Translations under genes and position numbers: made by a program
Shown here: positions 48,807 to 58,551 of the stretch, one piece after another
Layout: the number at the start of each line of letters is the position of its first letter
Position numbering within the stretch: the stretch's first letter is position 1
The notes under the pieces: generated by a model
Seen by the model: the letters and a program-made list of their open reading frames with translations, nothing else
Databases searched by the model: none
Told to the model about the DNA's origin: nothing
Origin: Acidocella sp.
GTDB taxonomy: Bacteria > Pseudomonadota > Alphaproteobacteria > Acetobacterales > Acetobacteraceae
Direction: 5' to 3'
Assembly: GCA_031291755.1 (NCBI GenBank)
Contig: JARLIK010000033.1
Location: forward strand, 1-63,790
Length of the DNA: 63,790 nucleotides

Positions 48807-49756
48807 CAATCATTCTCGCGCTGCTTCAAGCCGTCGTTGTATTGCTCGGCGTCGTATTGCTGGCAGCCTTGCTGACCTGGGTGGAGCGCCGGGTGCTCGG
48901 CTTCTGGCAAGACCGCCTTGGCCCCAATCGCGTCGGCTGGGAGGGCACGCTGCAAATTGTTGCCGATATGGTCAAAATCTTTTTCAAGCAGGATTGGACG
49001 CCGCCATTTGCTGATAAGGTGATCTTTACCGTAGCGCCCGCGATTGTGATGGCGACGGTGCTGATGGGCTTCGCTGTGGTGCCGTTTGTGCCGAACTTCG
49101 GCATCAGCCCGGATTTGAACATTGGCCTGCTGTTTTTTCTCGGCATGACCTCGCTTTCCGTCTATGGCGTGGTGCTCGCCGGCTGGGCATCCAACAGCAA
49201 ATTCTCGTTGCTTGGTGGCATGCGTGCGGCGGCGCAGATGATCAGCTATGAAGTCTTCATGGGTCTTGCCGTTAGCGGCGTGGTGATGCTGACCGGCAGT
49301 TTCGATTTAACCGACATCGTGAAAGCTCAGGCGCATCTGTGGTTCGTGGTACCGCAATTCCTCGGCTTTGTACTATTTCTCATCGCAGGCATCGCCGAGG
49401 CGCACCGCCTGCCGTTTGACCTTCCCGAAGGCGAAAACGAACTCGGCGCCGGATTCCATACCGAATATTCCAGCATGAAATTCGGCATGTTCTTTGTCGG
49501 CGAATATGCCGGGATTATCCTGATCTCGATCATGACCGTCGTGCTGTATTTTGGCGGCTGGAACGGCCCCTTTCTGCCGCCGATTGTTTGGCTCGTTATC
49601 AAAACAACCGGATTTGTAATGTTTTTCATTCTGCTACGTGCCGCATTGCCACGGCCGCGCTACGATCAGCTTATGGCCTATGGCTGGAAATTAATGCTGC
49701 CGCTCTCGATCCTCAACCTCGGCGTCACTGGCGCTGCCATGCTGATCTGGAGTTGA
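48803..49756 (+). CDS. nuoH: NADH-quinone oxidoreductase subunit H
   Basis: A 317-residue membrane subunit with about eight helices that contacts the quinone-binding cavity. Conserved motifs: [23 protein letters not shown], and [30 protein letters not shown] (given in parts: [12 protein letters not shown], then [11 protein letters not shown]). ATGA overlap with nuoG. Confidence 0.96.
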   Translation: MTIILALLQAVVVLLGVVLLAALLTWVERRVLGFWQDRLGPNRVGWEGTLQIVADMVKIFFKQDWTPPFADKVIFTVAPAIVMATVLMGFAVVPFVPNFGISPDLNIGLLFFLGMTSLSVYGVVLAGWASNSKFSLLGGMRAAAQMISYEVFMGLAVSGVVMLTGSFDLTDIVKAQAHLWFVVPQFLGFVLFLIAGIAEAHRLPFDLPEGENELGAGFHTEYSSMKFGMFFVGEYAGIILISIMTVVLYFGGWNGPFLPPIVWLVIKTTGFVMFFILLRAALPRPRYDQLMAYGWKLMLPLSILNLGVTGAAMLIWS

Positions 49757-49757
49757 T

Positions 49758-50255
49758 ATGTATATTTATTCCGCACTGCGCACCTGCTGGCTGACGTTTC
49801 TGCATCTGTTCCATAAAACCGTCACGGTCCAATATCCTGAACAGAAACCATATCTCTCGCCGCGCTACCGCGGCCGCATCGTGCTGACCCGCGACCCTGA
49901 CGGCGAAGAACGTTGCGTATCCTGCCATCTCTGCGCGGCTGTCTGCCCGGTTGACTGTATCGATCTGCAAAAGACCAGCGAACCAAACAACTGGACGCCG
50001 GAATATTTCCGCATCAATTTCTCGCGCTGCATCTTCTGCGGCTTCTGCGAAGAGGCTTGCCCCACCTCGGCGATCCAATTGATCCCGGACTTTGAGATGA
50101 GCGAGTATTCACGCGATAATCTTGTCTATGAGAAAGAAAATCTGCTGATTTCCGGAACCGGCAAGGTGCCTGACTATAATTTTTACCGGGTCTCCGGCGT
50201 TCGCGGCAAGGACGCCAACGCAGCCCCGGTCAATCCACGTAGGTTGCTGCCATGA
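49758..50255 (+). CDS. nuoI: NADH-quinone oxidoreductase subunit I
   Basis: A 165-residue TYKY-type ferredoxin subunit with two 4Fe-4S motifs: [18 protein letters not shown] and [18 protein letters not shown] (clusters N6a/N6b). Starts 1 base after nuoH and overlaps nuoJ by 4 bases. Confidence 0.97.
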   Translation: MYIYSALRTCWLTFLHLFHKTVTVQYPEQKPYLSPRYRGRIVLTRDPDGEERCVSCHLCAAVCPVDCIDLQKTSEPNNWTPEYFRINFSRCIFCGFCEEACPTSAIQLIPDFEMSEYSRDNLVYEKENLLISGTGKVPDYNFYRVSGVRGKDANAAPVNPRRLLP

Positions 50256-50740
50256 TCATCGTTTTTTATGCCGCTGCTGGCCTAACCCTGCTGACCACAG
50301 CCGCGGCCATTACACGCGCCAATCCGGTGCATGCGCTGTTATTTTTTGTTCTCTCTCTGATTGGCATGGGTGTCATTTTCTTCACCATGGGCGCTCCGTT
50401 TGCCGCGGCTTTAGAGATCATCGTCTATGCCGGTGCCATCATGGTTCTGTTCCTGTTCGTCGTCATGATGCTCAGCCTCGATATCGCCGCCAAGCGCCGC
50501 GAGACCGGATGGATGATTCACTCAGTGTGGATTGTGCCGTTAGTTTTAGTGGCCGGTCTCGGTATCGAGCTGGTACGCGTCTTTCTGGGCAGCAGCGCCA
50601 CGGGGGTTGAACGCATCGTCTCGCCGCAGGAAGTGGGTTTACGGCTTTTCACCACCGATCTCAGCGCTGTTGAGTTGGCCTCAATCCTGTTGCTCACCGG
50701 CCTGATCGGTGCCTTTCATCTGGGGAGGAAAGACCGATGA
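50252..50740 (+). CDS. nuoJ: NADH-quinone oxidoreductase subunit J
   Basis: A 162-residue membrane subunit with about five helices; the conserved segment [20 protein letters not shown] is in the TM3 region, important in coupling. Overlaps nuoI and nuoK by 4 bases each. Confidence 0.95.
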   Translation: MIIVFYAAAGLTLLTTAAAITRANPVHALLFFVLSLIGMGVIFFTMGAPFAAALEIIVYAGAIMVLFLFVVMMLSLDIAAKRRETGWMIHSVWIVPLVLVAGLGIELVRVFLGSSATGVERIVSPQEVGLRLFTTDLSAVELASILLLTGLIGAFHLGRKDR

Positions 50741-51045
50741 TCGCCTGGCAGATGTCGGCCGGGCTGGCGCTCGCCCTTTTCATGCTCGGCCTGCTGGGGC
50801 TTCTGGCCCGGCGCAGTCTGGTGTTTGTCATGATGTCAATCGAAATCATGTTGAACGCGGCTGGGCTTTTATTCATCACAGCCGGCATGCGCTGGGGCAA
50901 CCCGGACGGCCAGATCATGCTGATCCTGGTTCTCAATCTGGCCGGTGCCGAACTGGCGCTCGGGTTGATCCTGATTTTGCGGCTGCGCAACCGGATCACC
51001 AATTTGGACGGCGATTCCGTGAACCTACTGAGGGATGTTCCATGA
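50737..51045 (+). CDS. nuoK: NADH-quinone oxidoreductase subunit K
   Basis: A 102-residue three-helix subunit with the two buried glutamates of the family in SLVFVMMSIEIMLNAAGL and NLAGAELALGL. Overlaps nuoJ and nuoL by 4 bases. Confidence 0.95.
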   Translation: MIAWQMSAGLALALFMLGLLGLLARRSLVFVMMSIEIMLNAAGLLFITAGMRWGNPDGQIMLILVLNLAGAELALGLILILRLRNRITNLDGDSVNLLRDVP

Positions 51046-52913
51046 TTAGTTATCTATGGCTGATCCCTGCCCTGCCTTTGCTGGGGTCGGTGATCTTGGG
51101 GATGTTTGGCCCCTCCATGGGACCACGCCTCAGTGGCGCGGTCGGCACGCTCAGCGTCGGCCTGGCGGCAGTGCTGGCCATGGCCATCGCGTTGCAATGG
51201 CTGGGCCACCCGCCGGCGCACTCAATGTACCAGCAAACGCTCTGGAGTTGGATCAACCTGCCCGGCTTCAGCATCAATGTCGGGCTGTATCTTGACCCCG
51301 TCTCGCTGCTGATGGTGCTCGTCATTACCATCGTCGGCTGCCTCATCCATCTGTTTTCAACCGAATATATGGAAGGCGAGGACGGCTACTCGCGTTTCTT
51401 CGCCTATCTGAACCTGTTCGTCTCAGCGATGCTGCTACTGGTGCTGGCCGATGATTTGGCGCTGCTGTTCGTCGGCTGGGAAGGCGTTGGCGTCTGCAGT
51501 TATTTGCTCGTTGGCTTCTGGTTTTCAGAATCCGCCAATGGCTATGCCGCCCGCAAATCATTCGTGGTCACGCGCGTCGCTGATATTTTCATGCTCGCCG
51601 GTCTGCTCTTGCTGGCAACCCAGCTTGGCACCTTGAATATTCAAAACATGCTGGCCGGTGCTGTGGCAACCTGGCCATCGGGCAGCCTGATGCCGGCTGT
51701 GGCCGCCAGCCTGCTGCTGATGGGTGGGCTGGGCAAATCCGCCCAGGTGCCGCTGCAAACCTGGCTGCCTGACGCGATGGCCGGCCCGACGCCAGTTAGC
51801 GCCCTGATCCACGCCGCTACGATGGTGACCGCCGGCGTTTATCTGGTGGTGCGCACCCATGCGCTGTTTCTGCTGGCCCCCTCTGTGCTGGATGCTATTG
51901 CGATCGGTGCGGTCATCACCTTGCTGGTGGCGGCATTCGCCGGGCTGGTGCAATCCGATATCAAGCGCGTGCTGGCCTACTCAACCATGAGCCAGATTGG
52001 CTATATGTTTCTGGCCCTCGGGGTGGGCGCCTGGCCAGCGGCGATGTTCCATTTCATGACGCATGCCGTTTTCAAGGCCCTGCTGTTCCTCACCGCCGGT
52101 GCCATCGCCATGCGGCTTGACCATGAGCAGAATATCTTCGCCATGGGCGGCTTGCGCACTAAACTGCCGCTCGCCTTCTGGGCGTTTCTCATCGGCAGCG
52201 CCTCGCTCGCGGCTCTGCCGGTGATCAGCGCCGGGTTTTTCAGCAAGGAAATGATTTTGGGCGCGGTCGCCGCCGCCCCGATGCCGGGCATGGTTCTATG
52301 GGGGGCTGGTATTCTAGGCGCGATGCTGACCGCGATTTATATTTTCAGGGTGGTGTTCATGGTATTTCTCGGCCCGGTCAATACTGAGATCTCGGGGTCA
52401 TACGGGTTGCGCGTCGCCATCCCGCTGGTCACTCTATCGGCGGGTGCCCTGGTGGTCGGCTGGCTTGAAACACCTGAGACGCTTGGCGGGCAGACGATAT
52501 TTTCGCAGTTTCTGTCTCCGGCCGTCGGCGTCTTCCGGCACCTGCCGGTCTCAGCCATGATTCCGCTGACAGGAATTGCCGCGCCATTATTGGGTGTGGC
52601 CATTGCCTACACGCTATACCGCAACGGGACCTGGGCGCGGGCGGCCACGACAGAGCCCAGCCGGTTGACGCTATTTCTTAAATCAGGTTCCGGTTTCGAT
52701 ACGCTTTATGATGCTGTCATCGTGGCCCCCTACATGGGCCTGGTGCAACTGTTGCGGCGCGACCCGGTGGACCAGATGTTCATGCTGCTGCGCGACCTCG
52801 CTGTCGCCCTGCACCGGCAACTTCGCGCGACCCAGATTGGCCAGATCCGCCGCTACGCCAGCTGGATGATGGCTGGCTCGGTTGCCACCATAGCCATTTT
52901 GTTATTCGCATGA
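51042..52913 (+). CDS. nuoL: NADH-quinone oxidoreductase subunit L
   Basis: A 623-residue antiporter-like proton-pumping subunit. Conserved features: VGWEGVGVCSYLLVGFWF, WLPDAMAGPTPVSALIHAATMVTAGVYL (lysine/histidine channel helices), SDIKRVLAYSTMSQIGYM and the long lateral helix at the C-terminus. The ATG at 51042 (ATGA with the nuoK stop) is the correct start; a longer open frame extends into nuoK. Overlaps nuoM by 4 bases. Confidence 0.96.
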   Translation: MISYLWLIPALPLLGSVILGMFGPSMGPRLSGAVGTLSVGLAAVLAMAIALQWLGHPPAHSMYQQTLWSWINLPGFSINVGLYLDPVSLLMVLVITIVGCLIHLFSTEYMEGEDGYSRFFAYLNLFVSAMLLLVLADDLALLFVGWEGVGVCSYLLVGFWFSESANGYAARKSFVVTRVADIFMLAGLLLLATQLGTLNIQNMLAGAVATWPSGSLMPAVAASLLLMGGLGKSAQVPLQTWLPDAMAGPTPVSALIHAATMVTAGVYLVVRTHALFLLAPSVLDAIAIGAVITLLVAAFAGLVQSDIKRVLAYSTMSQIGYMFLALGVGAWPAAMFHFMTHAVFKALLFLTAGAIAMRLDHEQNIFAMGGLRTKLPLAFWAFLIGSASLAALPVISAGFFSKEMILGAVAAAPMPGMVLWGAGILGAMLTAIYIFRVVFMVFLGPVNTEISGSYGLRVAIPLVTLSAGALVVGWLETPETLGGQTIFSQFLSPAVGVFRHLPVSAMIPLTGIAAPLLGVAIAYTLYRNGTWARAATTEPSRLTLFLKSGSGFDTLYDAVIVAPYMGLVQLLRRDPVDQMFMLLRDLAVALHRQLRATQIGQIRRYASWMMAGSVATIAILLFA

Positions 52914-54409
52914 TGCTCGCTTGGCTCTTAATCGTTCCGATGGCCGGTGGGCTGCTTGCCTGGCTGGCCGGACTTTTCAATCCGCTGGCGGCGCGTATCG
53001 TCAGCTTGCTGATTTTGCTGCTCGATCTCGCCATCGCCTTGCCATTACTGCACAGCACTTCCAATATCGCGATGCCGGGCAACTGGATGGCTGGCTTCAA
53101 TGCGCCATGGATTCCAGCCTTCGGCATGAGCTTCCGCCTAGGCATGGATGGTGTAAGCTGGCTGCTTGTTGTGCTGACGATTTTAATCGGCATCTTCGCG
53201 ATCATCGTCTCCTGGGATGAAATCGACGATGGCGTCGGCTTCTTTCATGCCAACCTGCTATGGTCGCTTGCCGGCGCCATCGGCGTGTTCGTCGCACTTG
53301 ATATGTTCCTGTTCTTCTATTTCTGGGAACTCATGCTGGTGCCGATGTATTTCATCATCGCCATCTGGGGGCATGAGAACCGCCGCCGCGCCGCGATAAA
53401 ATTCTTTCTGTTCACCCAAGGCTCAGGCCTGCTGATCCTGATTTCCATCCTCGCACTCGCCTTCATTCACCAGCAGCAAACCGGCGTTCTCACCTTCAAT
53501 TATTTTGAACTGATCCAGACTCATACAGCGGGTACCCTCGGTTTCCTTATCATGCTGGGGCTTTTCATTGCCTTTGTCGTGAAATTGGCCAGCTTCCCCG
53601 TGCATGTCTGGCTGCCGGAAACCCATACCGAGGCGCCAACCGCTGGGTCAGTGATCCTGGCCAGCATTCTACTGAAAACCGGCGCCTATGGGCTGATGCG
53701 CTTTGTGGTGCCGCTGATGCCAATGGCGGCGCATAGCCTGGCACCAGTCGCGCTGTGGCTCGGCGTCGGCAGCATTCTTTACGGCGCGTTTCTCGCCTAT
53801 GGCCAATCCGATCTGAAAAAACTGATCGCCTACACCAGCATCAGCCACATGGGTTTCGTGCTGATCGGGGTATTTGTGTTCAATAACATCGCCTGGCAAG
53901 GTGTGGTCATATTGCTGGTGGCGCATGGCATCAGCACCGGCGCGCTGTTCATCATCGTCGGCAGTGTGCAGCACCGCCTGCATACCCGTGATCTGGCCCG
54001 GATGGGCGGCATGTGGACCGATCTGCCGCGCCTGTCGTCATTCGGAACTTTCTTTATTCTGGCCTCAATGGGCTTGCCGGGTCTTGGCAATTTCGTCGGT
54101 GAATTTTTAATCCTGCGAGGCGCCTGGGCTATGGCCCCTCTCATCACGGTGATCGCCGCCATCGGGCTGATCCCCGCAGCCATGTACTCACTCATCGCGA
54201 TTCAACGGGCTTTCCACGGCCCGGCCGACGAGGAACGCGATACGCATGATTTCGGGGCGCGAGAAACCGCCATGATGCTGGTGCTCGCCGCCGCGATCAT
54301 TTATCTCGGTGTCTATCCGCAGCCGGTTTTGAATGTCGCTGCACCTTCACTGAACAATATGCAACCACAGCCGGCAACGGCGATGCTCAAAGAAACGAGG
54401 GCGGGATGA
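52910..54409 (+). CDS. nuoM: NADH-quinone oxidoreductase subunit M
   Basis: A 499-residue antiporter-like subunit with the usual MDGVSWLLVVLT, FYFWELMLVPMYFIIAIWG, HVWLPETHTEAPTAGSVILA and SDLKKLIAYTSISHMGFV motifs. It pumps protons through a half-channel pair. ATGA overlaps on both sides. Confidence 0.96.
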   Translation: MMLAWLLIVPMAGGLLAWLAGLFNPLAARIVSLLILLLDLAIALPLLHSTSNIAMPGNWMAGFNAPWIPAFGMSFRLGMDGVSWLLVVLTILIGIFAIIVSWDEIDDGVGFFHANLLWSLAGAIGVFVALDMFLFFYFWELMLVPMYFIIAIWGHENRRRAAIKFFLFTQGSGLLILISILALAFIHQQQTGVLTFNYFELIQTHTAGTLGFLIMLGLFIAFVVKLASFPVHVWLPETHTEAPTAGSVILASILLKTGAYGLMRFVVPLMPMAAHSLAPVALWLGVGSILYGAFLAYGQSDLKKLIAYTSISHMGFVLIGVFVFNNIAWQGVVILLVAHGISTGALFIIVGSVQHRLHTRDLARMGGMWTDLPRLSSFGTFFILASMGLPGLGNFVGEFLILRGAWAMAPLITVIAAIGLIPAAMYSLIAIQRAFHGPADEERDTHDFGARETAMMLVLAAAIIYLGVYPQPVLNVAAPSLNNMQPQPATAMLKETRAG

Positions 54410-55836
54410 ACCTGCAAGGCGCAGCACCTCTGGTGATTTTGACGATTTTAGCCGGTGGCCTACCGGGTGTGGTGGCCATCAAACGGTGCTATAGGCTAAT
54501 TTCGGCGGTGGCCGGACTTGGGCTGATGGCTGCCCTGCTCAGCATTCCCTACGCGTTGCAGGCGCCAGTGCCCGCACTGCCGGCGATGTTCACATTTAAC
54601 GCTCTGTCACTTGGCTTCATCGGCCTGATCCTCGTCAGCGCCTTACTGATCCTCATCTTGGCATCAACCTACTGGCAAGCCGAGACACCGCTGCGGCGGG
54701 AAGAATATCCGCTGCTGTTTGTAGCAGGTATATTGGGCGCCACCGTGCTCGCCGCCGCCGCCAATTTCATGATGCTGTTCATCGGCCTGGAAACCATGAC
54801 CTTAGCGATGATCGGCATGATTGCCTATCCACTTTTCCGCCCCGGCGCCGAAGAGGCCGGGATGAAATATCTGGTGCTATCGGGCATGTCATCGTCCTTC
54901 GTGCTATTCGGCATCGGTTTGATTGAACTCAGCAGCGGCAGCCTTGATATCGCGCAAATTATCGCCGCAACACCAGCAGACGCCGCCAGCCGCGAAATGC
55001 TGATCGCTGGCCTCGCGATGCTCGCCATCGGCACCGGATTCAAGCTTTCTGTCGTACCATTTCATATCTGGGTGCCCGATGTTTATGCCGGTGCGCCAGC
55101 ACCGACCGGCGCCTATGTGGCCGTCATTGCCAAGCTCGGCGTGCTGGCCATCCTGATCCGTGTCATCAACCTGCCCGGCGTCAGCCTGCCTGCAAGCGTG
55201 CAGACCTTGATCACAGTGATTGCCATCCTATCGATGCTGGCCGGCAATCTTTTGGCTCTATTGCAGGATAATCTAAAACGCATCCTGGGTTATTCGTCGA
55301 TCGCGCACCTAGGTTACCTGCTGGTTGCGATTCTGGCCGCAGGCACCATCGGCCAGGTTGCCGTGGTATTCTATATCGTCGCCTACGCCATAACGATGAT
55401 CGGCGCCTTCGGTGTCATTTCGGTGCTCTCGCGCTCTAGCGCTGCCCGTGATGTCGATAAAGTCTTGGAACTGCGCGGCCTGTTCTGGACTCGCCCCGCC
55501 TTGGCGGCGGTCATGACGCTGTTTTTGCTTTCTCTGGCGGGCATCCCACCGGCACTTGGTTTCATTGCCAAAATGTACATCATGGCCGCCGGTGTCCACA
55601 CGCAGCTATGGGGTCTTCTGGCCATCATGGTCGTCAGCGGTGTCATTGGGCTGTTCTATTATCTTAACATCATTCTTGTGATGTCGATGAAACCCCATAC
55701 CGATGAAGCGCTGCCCGGTGTGCTGGCCATTTCAATTCCCAACCGGCTGGCCATCGCCATGGTAAGCCTGCCGATCCTCGCCTTCGGTATCGCACCCAGC
55801 CCGTTGATCGCCCTGCTAAAACTGATGTTTGACTGA
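54406..55836 (+). CDS. nuoN: NADH-quinone oxidoreductase subunit N
   Basis: A 476-residue antiporter-like subunit. Motifs: FIGLETMTLAMIGMIAY, GFKLSVVPFHIWVPDVYAGAP and LQDNLKRILGYSSIAHLGYLL. Last gene of the 35402-55836 unit; a 185-base gap with an inverted repeat separates it from cbbR. Confidence 0.96.
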   Translation: MNLQGAAPLVILTILAGGLPGVVAIKRCYRLISAVAGLGLMAALLSIPYALQAPVPALPAMFTFNALSLGFIGLILVSALLILILASTYWQAETPLRREEYPLLFVAGILGATVLAAAANFMMLFIGLETMTLAMIGMIAYPLFRPGAEEAGMKYLVLSGMSSSFVLFGIGLIELSSGSLDIAQIIAATPADAASREMLIAGLAMLAIGTGFKLSVVPFHIWVPDVYAGAPAPTGAYVAVIAKLGVLAILIRVINLPGVSLPASVQTLITVIAILSMLAGNLLALLQDNLKRILGYSSIAHLGYLLVAILAAGTIGQVAVVFYIVAYAITMIGAFGVISVLSRSSAARDVDKVLELRGLFWTRPALAAVMTLFLLSLAGIPPALGFIAKMYIMAAGVHTQLWGLLAIMVVSGVIGLFYYLNIILVMSMKPHTDEALPGVLAISIPNRLAIAMVSLPILAFGIAPSPLIALLKLMFD

Positions 55837-55958
55837 CCCAGCGGCACCGTACGCTATTGGTCATGAAAATTCGGCCGATGCCCGGCGATCTCCACCCCGC
55901 GCCATATCGGCATGGTTATATGAAGTTCAAAAATTACCGCTTTATCATGACTTATTTT

Positions 55959-55980
55959 AATAAGGCTGATTCGCCTTATT
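55959..55980. promoter_or_regulatory. Inverted repeat upstream of cbbR (candidate LysR-type operator)
   Basis: AATAAGGC-TGATTC-GCCTTATT, a perfect 8-base inverted repeat 41 bases before the cbbR start. LysR-type regulators bind dyads with the T-N11-A pattern just upstream of their own gene, so autoregulation by CbbR is plausible. It could instead be the hairpin ending the nuo transcript, but no T-run follows. Confidence 0.5.
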
Positions 55981-56021
55981 GAATATGGATTTAAAAGTAG
56001 TTATGAATATAATAAGAAATA

Positions 56022-56975
56022 ATGAAACAAGATCTTAAAAACGTCACGCTCAAGCAACTCCGTGTTCTGGCCGCCGTGGTGCGATCAGGGTCCGTTACGG
56101 CTGCGGCCAATCAATTAAACGTCTCGCCGCCGGCGGTGACGTTGCAAATGCAATTGCTGCAGGATCACGCAGGCTTACCGCTGGTCGAGAGGTCCGGTTC
56201 TCTAACCAAAGCAACCGATGCCGGCGGAGAGATTTTGCGGGCAATCGAGCAGATCGAAACCATTCTGGCAAACTGCAACGCGGCGCTGGCCGCCATCGCT
56301 GGCACCAAGCAAGGCAGCGTGTCAGTGGGCGTCATCAGCACCGCCAAATACTTCGTCCCCCGGTTGCTGGGCGCGTTCATGCGCTCACATCCTGGAATTG
56401 ATCTCAAGATTACCATCGGCAACCGCGAAGAAATGCTCGAGGGTTTGCAAAGCTATAAGCTCGACCTTGCCGTCATGGGGCGGCCACCGGTAGAATTGGA
56501 CGTTGAATCCACAGCCATCGGTGACAATCCGCATGTCATCATTGCACCAGTTGATCACGAGTTGGCAAAGACGAAATTGATCAAGCCTAGCCGGCTAGCC
56601 GAGGAGATTTTCATCGTTCGTGAGCCTGGCAGCGGGACACGAATGTTGATGGAGCGGTTTTTTGCCGAGGCAGGCATCTCGCCACGAATCAGAATGCAAA
56701 TCGGCAGTAATGAATCAATCAAACAGGCCGTAATTGCCGGTCTAGGTATCTCCTTTATTTCCGGTCATACTCTTGAAACTGCCTTGGCCAACAAAAGCAT
56801 CGTGGTTTTGCCCGTTGAAGGTCTGCCGATCATTCGTCAATGGTGCATCGTTCACCTGCGCCAGCGCCATCCGATGCCGGCGGTAACTTCCATCCGAAAC
56901 TTCTTTGTCAGCGAATGCCACAATTACCTGCCCGACATCAGTGCCAGCGTCCCGTTACTCGTTCAGACAGGCTGA
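56022..56975 (+). CDS. cbbR: LysR-type regulator CbbR
   Basis: A 317-residue LysR-family protein. Residues about 8-66 are the winged helix (VTLKQLRVLAAVVRSGSVTAAANQLNVSPPAVTLQMQLLQ), followed by the inducer-binding domain with the CbbR-like stretch SVGVISTAKYFVPRLLGAFMRSHPGIDLKI and FIVREPGSGTRMLMERFF. CbbR proteins activate Calvin-cycle operons in response to metabolites such as NADPH or RuBP. Unusually it lies downstream of nuoN, about 20 kb from cbbF, in the same direction rather than divergent from the operon. Assignment relies on similarity and context. Confidence 0.9.
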   Translation: MKQDLKNVTLKQLRVLAAVVRSGSVTAAANQLNVSPPAVTLQMQLLQDHAGLPLVERSGSLTKATDAGGEILRAIEQIETILANCNAALAAIAGTKQGSVSVGVISTAKYFVPRLLGAFMRSHPGIDLKITIGNREEMLEGLQSYKLDLAVMGRPPVELDVESTAIGDNPHVIIAPVDHELAKTKLIKPSRLAEEIFIVREPGSGTRMLMERFFAEAGISPRIRMQIGSNESIKQAVIAGLGISFISGHTLETALANKSIVVLPVEGLPIIRQWCIVHLRQRHPMPAVTSIRNFFVSECHNYLPDISASVPLLVQTG

Positions 56976-56983
56976 ACCGTAGC

Positions 56984-57604
56984 TTAGCTCCCGGCTCGGC
57001 TTATCCGTTGTAACAGGCTGATATTTCGCTGACTTGGAATTCTCAGCCGCCTGTCTTCATAGGGGTTAGTTTTTTCCATCAGGGCACGTGCCTGCAGGCG
57101 CTTATCCCTGGCCCGCAGCAGGGCACAGATTTCCACCGCATAGAGTTCAATTAAATGCCCCAACCAGCCTGCAACATCGGCTGGTTGCGTGTGCGTCAAG
57201 CCAGGAGATTTTACGAATTCCACCAGCGCCTCAGCCGGCTGCCAGCTCTCCCCGGTTACCCATTGGTTGGTGGTAAATAGCCGCAGCGGCAAGCCTTGTG
57301 AATCAACTGATATGCCGATCAGATGCGAAAATAGCGCCGCCCCATCGTGCACATCATCGGGTCCCGGCACGAAAATATGAAAATGCCCATTCTCACGGGC
57401 CAGACGCTCGGACCGCGGATGGGCATGGTAGTAAAATTTCCAGCCAGAGTGTCTATCCAGCGCTTCAACAGCAGGATATTGCACCCATTCAACAAACTGC
57501 TCGCCGGCGGGAAGTAACCGCGCCGGAGCACTCAGCCCCGCCTGCGTCCATTCCACCATTTGTGAAATGATCCGCTGGCTGAGCTGTGCCGCACCAGCGC
57601 CCAT
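56984..57604 (-). CDS. Conserved hypothetical protein with HAHP and GHFH motifs (copy B)
   Basis: A 206-residue paralog of the protein at 22833-23447. It keeps His60 and His62 (YYHAHP), His74 and His76 (GHFHIFVPGPD), His94 (FSHLIGIS), WVTGESWQPAE and the RARDKRL segment near the C-terminus. No signal peptide. It is the last gene of the operon that runs from the exported sulfurtransferase through the two YeeE/YedE genes and the NPCAPS peptide; 15 bases separate it from the peptide gene. Function unknown; metal binding is inferred from the histidines. Confidence 0.75.
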   Translation of the reverse strand: MGAGAAQLSQRIISQMVEWTQAGLSAPARLLPAGEQFVEWVQYPAVEALDRHSGWKFYYHAHPRSERLARENGHFHIFVPGPDDVHDGAALFSHLIGISVDSQGLPLRLFTTNQWVTGESWQPAEALVEFVKSPGLTHTQPADVAGWLGHLIELYAVEICALLRARDKRLQARALMEKTNPYEDRRLRIPSQRNISLLQRISRAGS

Positions 57605-57619
57605 ATGGGGCGTTGGCTA

Positions 57620-57889
57620 TCAGTTGGTTTTCGACGGGGCCGACGTACTTGGTGCGCAAGGGTTCTGGGCGCTGCCCTTGGAAGGCGAGCCACTCGGCGC
57701 ACAAGGATTCTGCGCTGCAGCGGGTTTCTGGCTCGAGGAAGGTGCGCAAGGGTTTGAAGGTGCGCATGGGTTACTGGCTGAAGCCACCACCATCTGGCCG
57801 GGCATGCTGGCGGCAATGGCCGCTGGCATAACCGGCGTCATGCTGGCAATAACTGTAAGGAGCGAAAGTAATTGTTTACGTGATTTCAT
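57620..57889 (-). CDS. Secreted small Cys-repeat (NPCAPS) peptide
   Basis: An 89-residue protein starting at ATG 57889. Residues 1-27 form a signal peptide (KSRKQLLSLLTVIASMTPVMPAAIAAS). The mature part, rich in Pro, Ala, Ser and Lys, has four NPCAPS repeats with Cys42, Cys48, Cys63 and Cys78; there are no other cysteines. I do not recognise a characterised family. It could be a periplasmic thiol carrier for sulfane sulfur or a soft-metal chelator. It lies between the second YeeE/YedE gene and the HAHP/GHFH gene in a single-direction cluster. The longer open frame to 57991 lacks support. A plus-strand ORF over the same bases is antisense. Confidence 0.75.
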   Translation of the reverse strand: MKSRKQLLSLLTVIASMTPVMPAAIAASMPGQMVVASASNPCAPSNPCAPSSSQKPAAAQNPCAPSGSPSKGSAQNPCAPSTSAPSKTN

Positions 57890-57927
57890 GGTCTTAGCTT
57901 TTCTCAATTCAAAATAGATTAGATCGT

Positions 57928-58551
57928 TTAGTGCTTGTTCGGCATCGCCGCACCGCGCGGCATCCCCACGCCAGCCCGGGGAGCTGCACAACTGGCTGTC
58001 AGTTTACCCTTCGAGACGAGATAACCGACACCCAACAATACAGCCGCCAACAGCGCAATGACAGCCCAGGCCGGTATATGCAGTAATTGCGGCACAGTCA
58101 GGGCATCGGGCCCGGCCTGCGTATAAATCCAGGAGCCGATGATCGGGTAGATCATGTTGAACACCAGCGTACCGGCGCCGATCCCAATCAGAAACACGAT
58201 CGCATCGACCCGGCCCGACATAAAGCCAACAATCGAAGTGCCGGGGCAATAGCCGCCAACGGCAAACCCAATTCCCACGCACATGCCACCCAGCAAGGTA
58301 CCCCAGAACAGCACCGACGGGATAAAAATGTTGGAAAATGAAACTACGCCAAAAAAGGCAGCCACATTCAACAAAATCGAGCTGACGATGATGGCTGTGA
58401 ACATAGTCTGGAACACCGACCAGTTGGTGAAACGCAACTGCCCTGTGAGGATCTCTGGATTACCAAAACCGGCGTTCTCCAGAACGAAGCCAAAACCAAT
58501 ACCAAGAGCCACCCCTGAGACGGGGCCGGCGAGGTCTAGAGGCGCGATCAT
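57928..58551 (-). CDS. YeeE/YedE-family (sulfur transport) membrane protein, half 2
   Basis: A 207-residue membrane protein with about five helices. The family cysteine motif is GGYCPGTSIVGFMSGR (Cys102), with Cys91 a helix turn away. ATG 58551 forms an ATGA overlap with the stop of half 1 and has GGAG 9 bases upstream; ATG 58572 is an alternative. YeeE/YedE proteins such as TsuA conduct thiosulfate or related sulfur species through a cysteine relay; here the family is split into two coupled genes. The C-terminal tail (TASCAAPRAGVGMPRGAAMPNKH) is polar and has one more Cys. Confidence 0.85.
   Translation of the reverse strand: MIAPLDLAGPVSGVALGIGFGFVLENAGFGNPEILTGQLRFTNWSVFQTMFTAIIVSSILLNVAAFFGVVSFSNIFIPSVLFWGTLLGGMCVGIGFAVGGYCPGTSIVGFMSGRVDAIVFLIGIGAGTLVFNMIYPIIGSWIYTQAGPDALTVPQLLHIPAWAVIALLAAVLLGVGYLVSKGKLTASCAAPRAGVGMPRGAAMPNKH

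Noticed and set aside
57567..57917. Plus-strand ORF with GAQGF repeats
   Set aside because: It is antisense to the NPCAPS peptide gene, which has a signal peptide and matches the strand of its operon.
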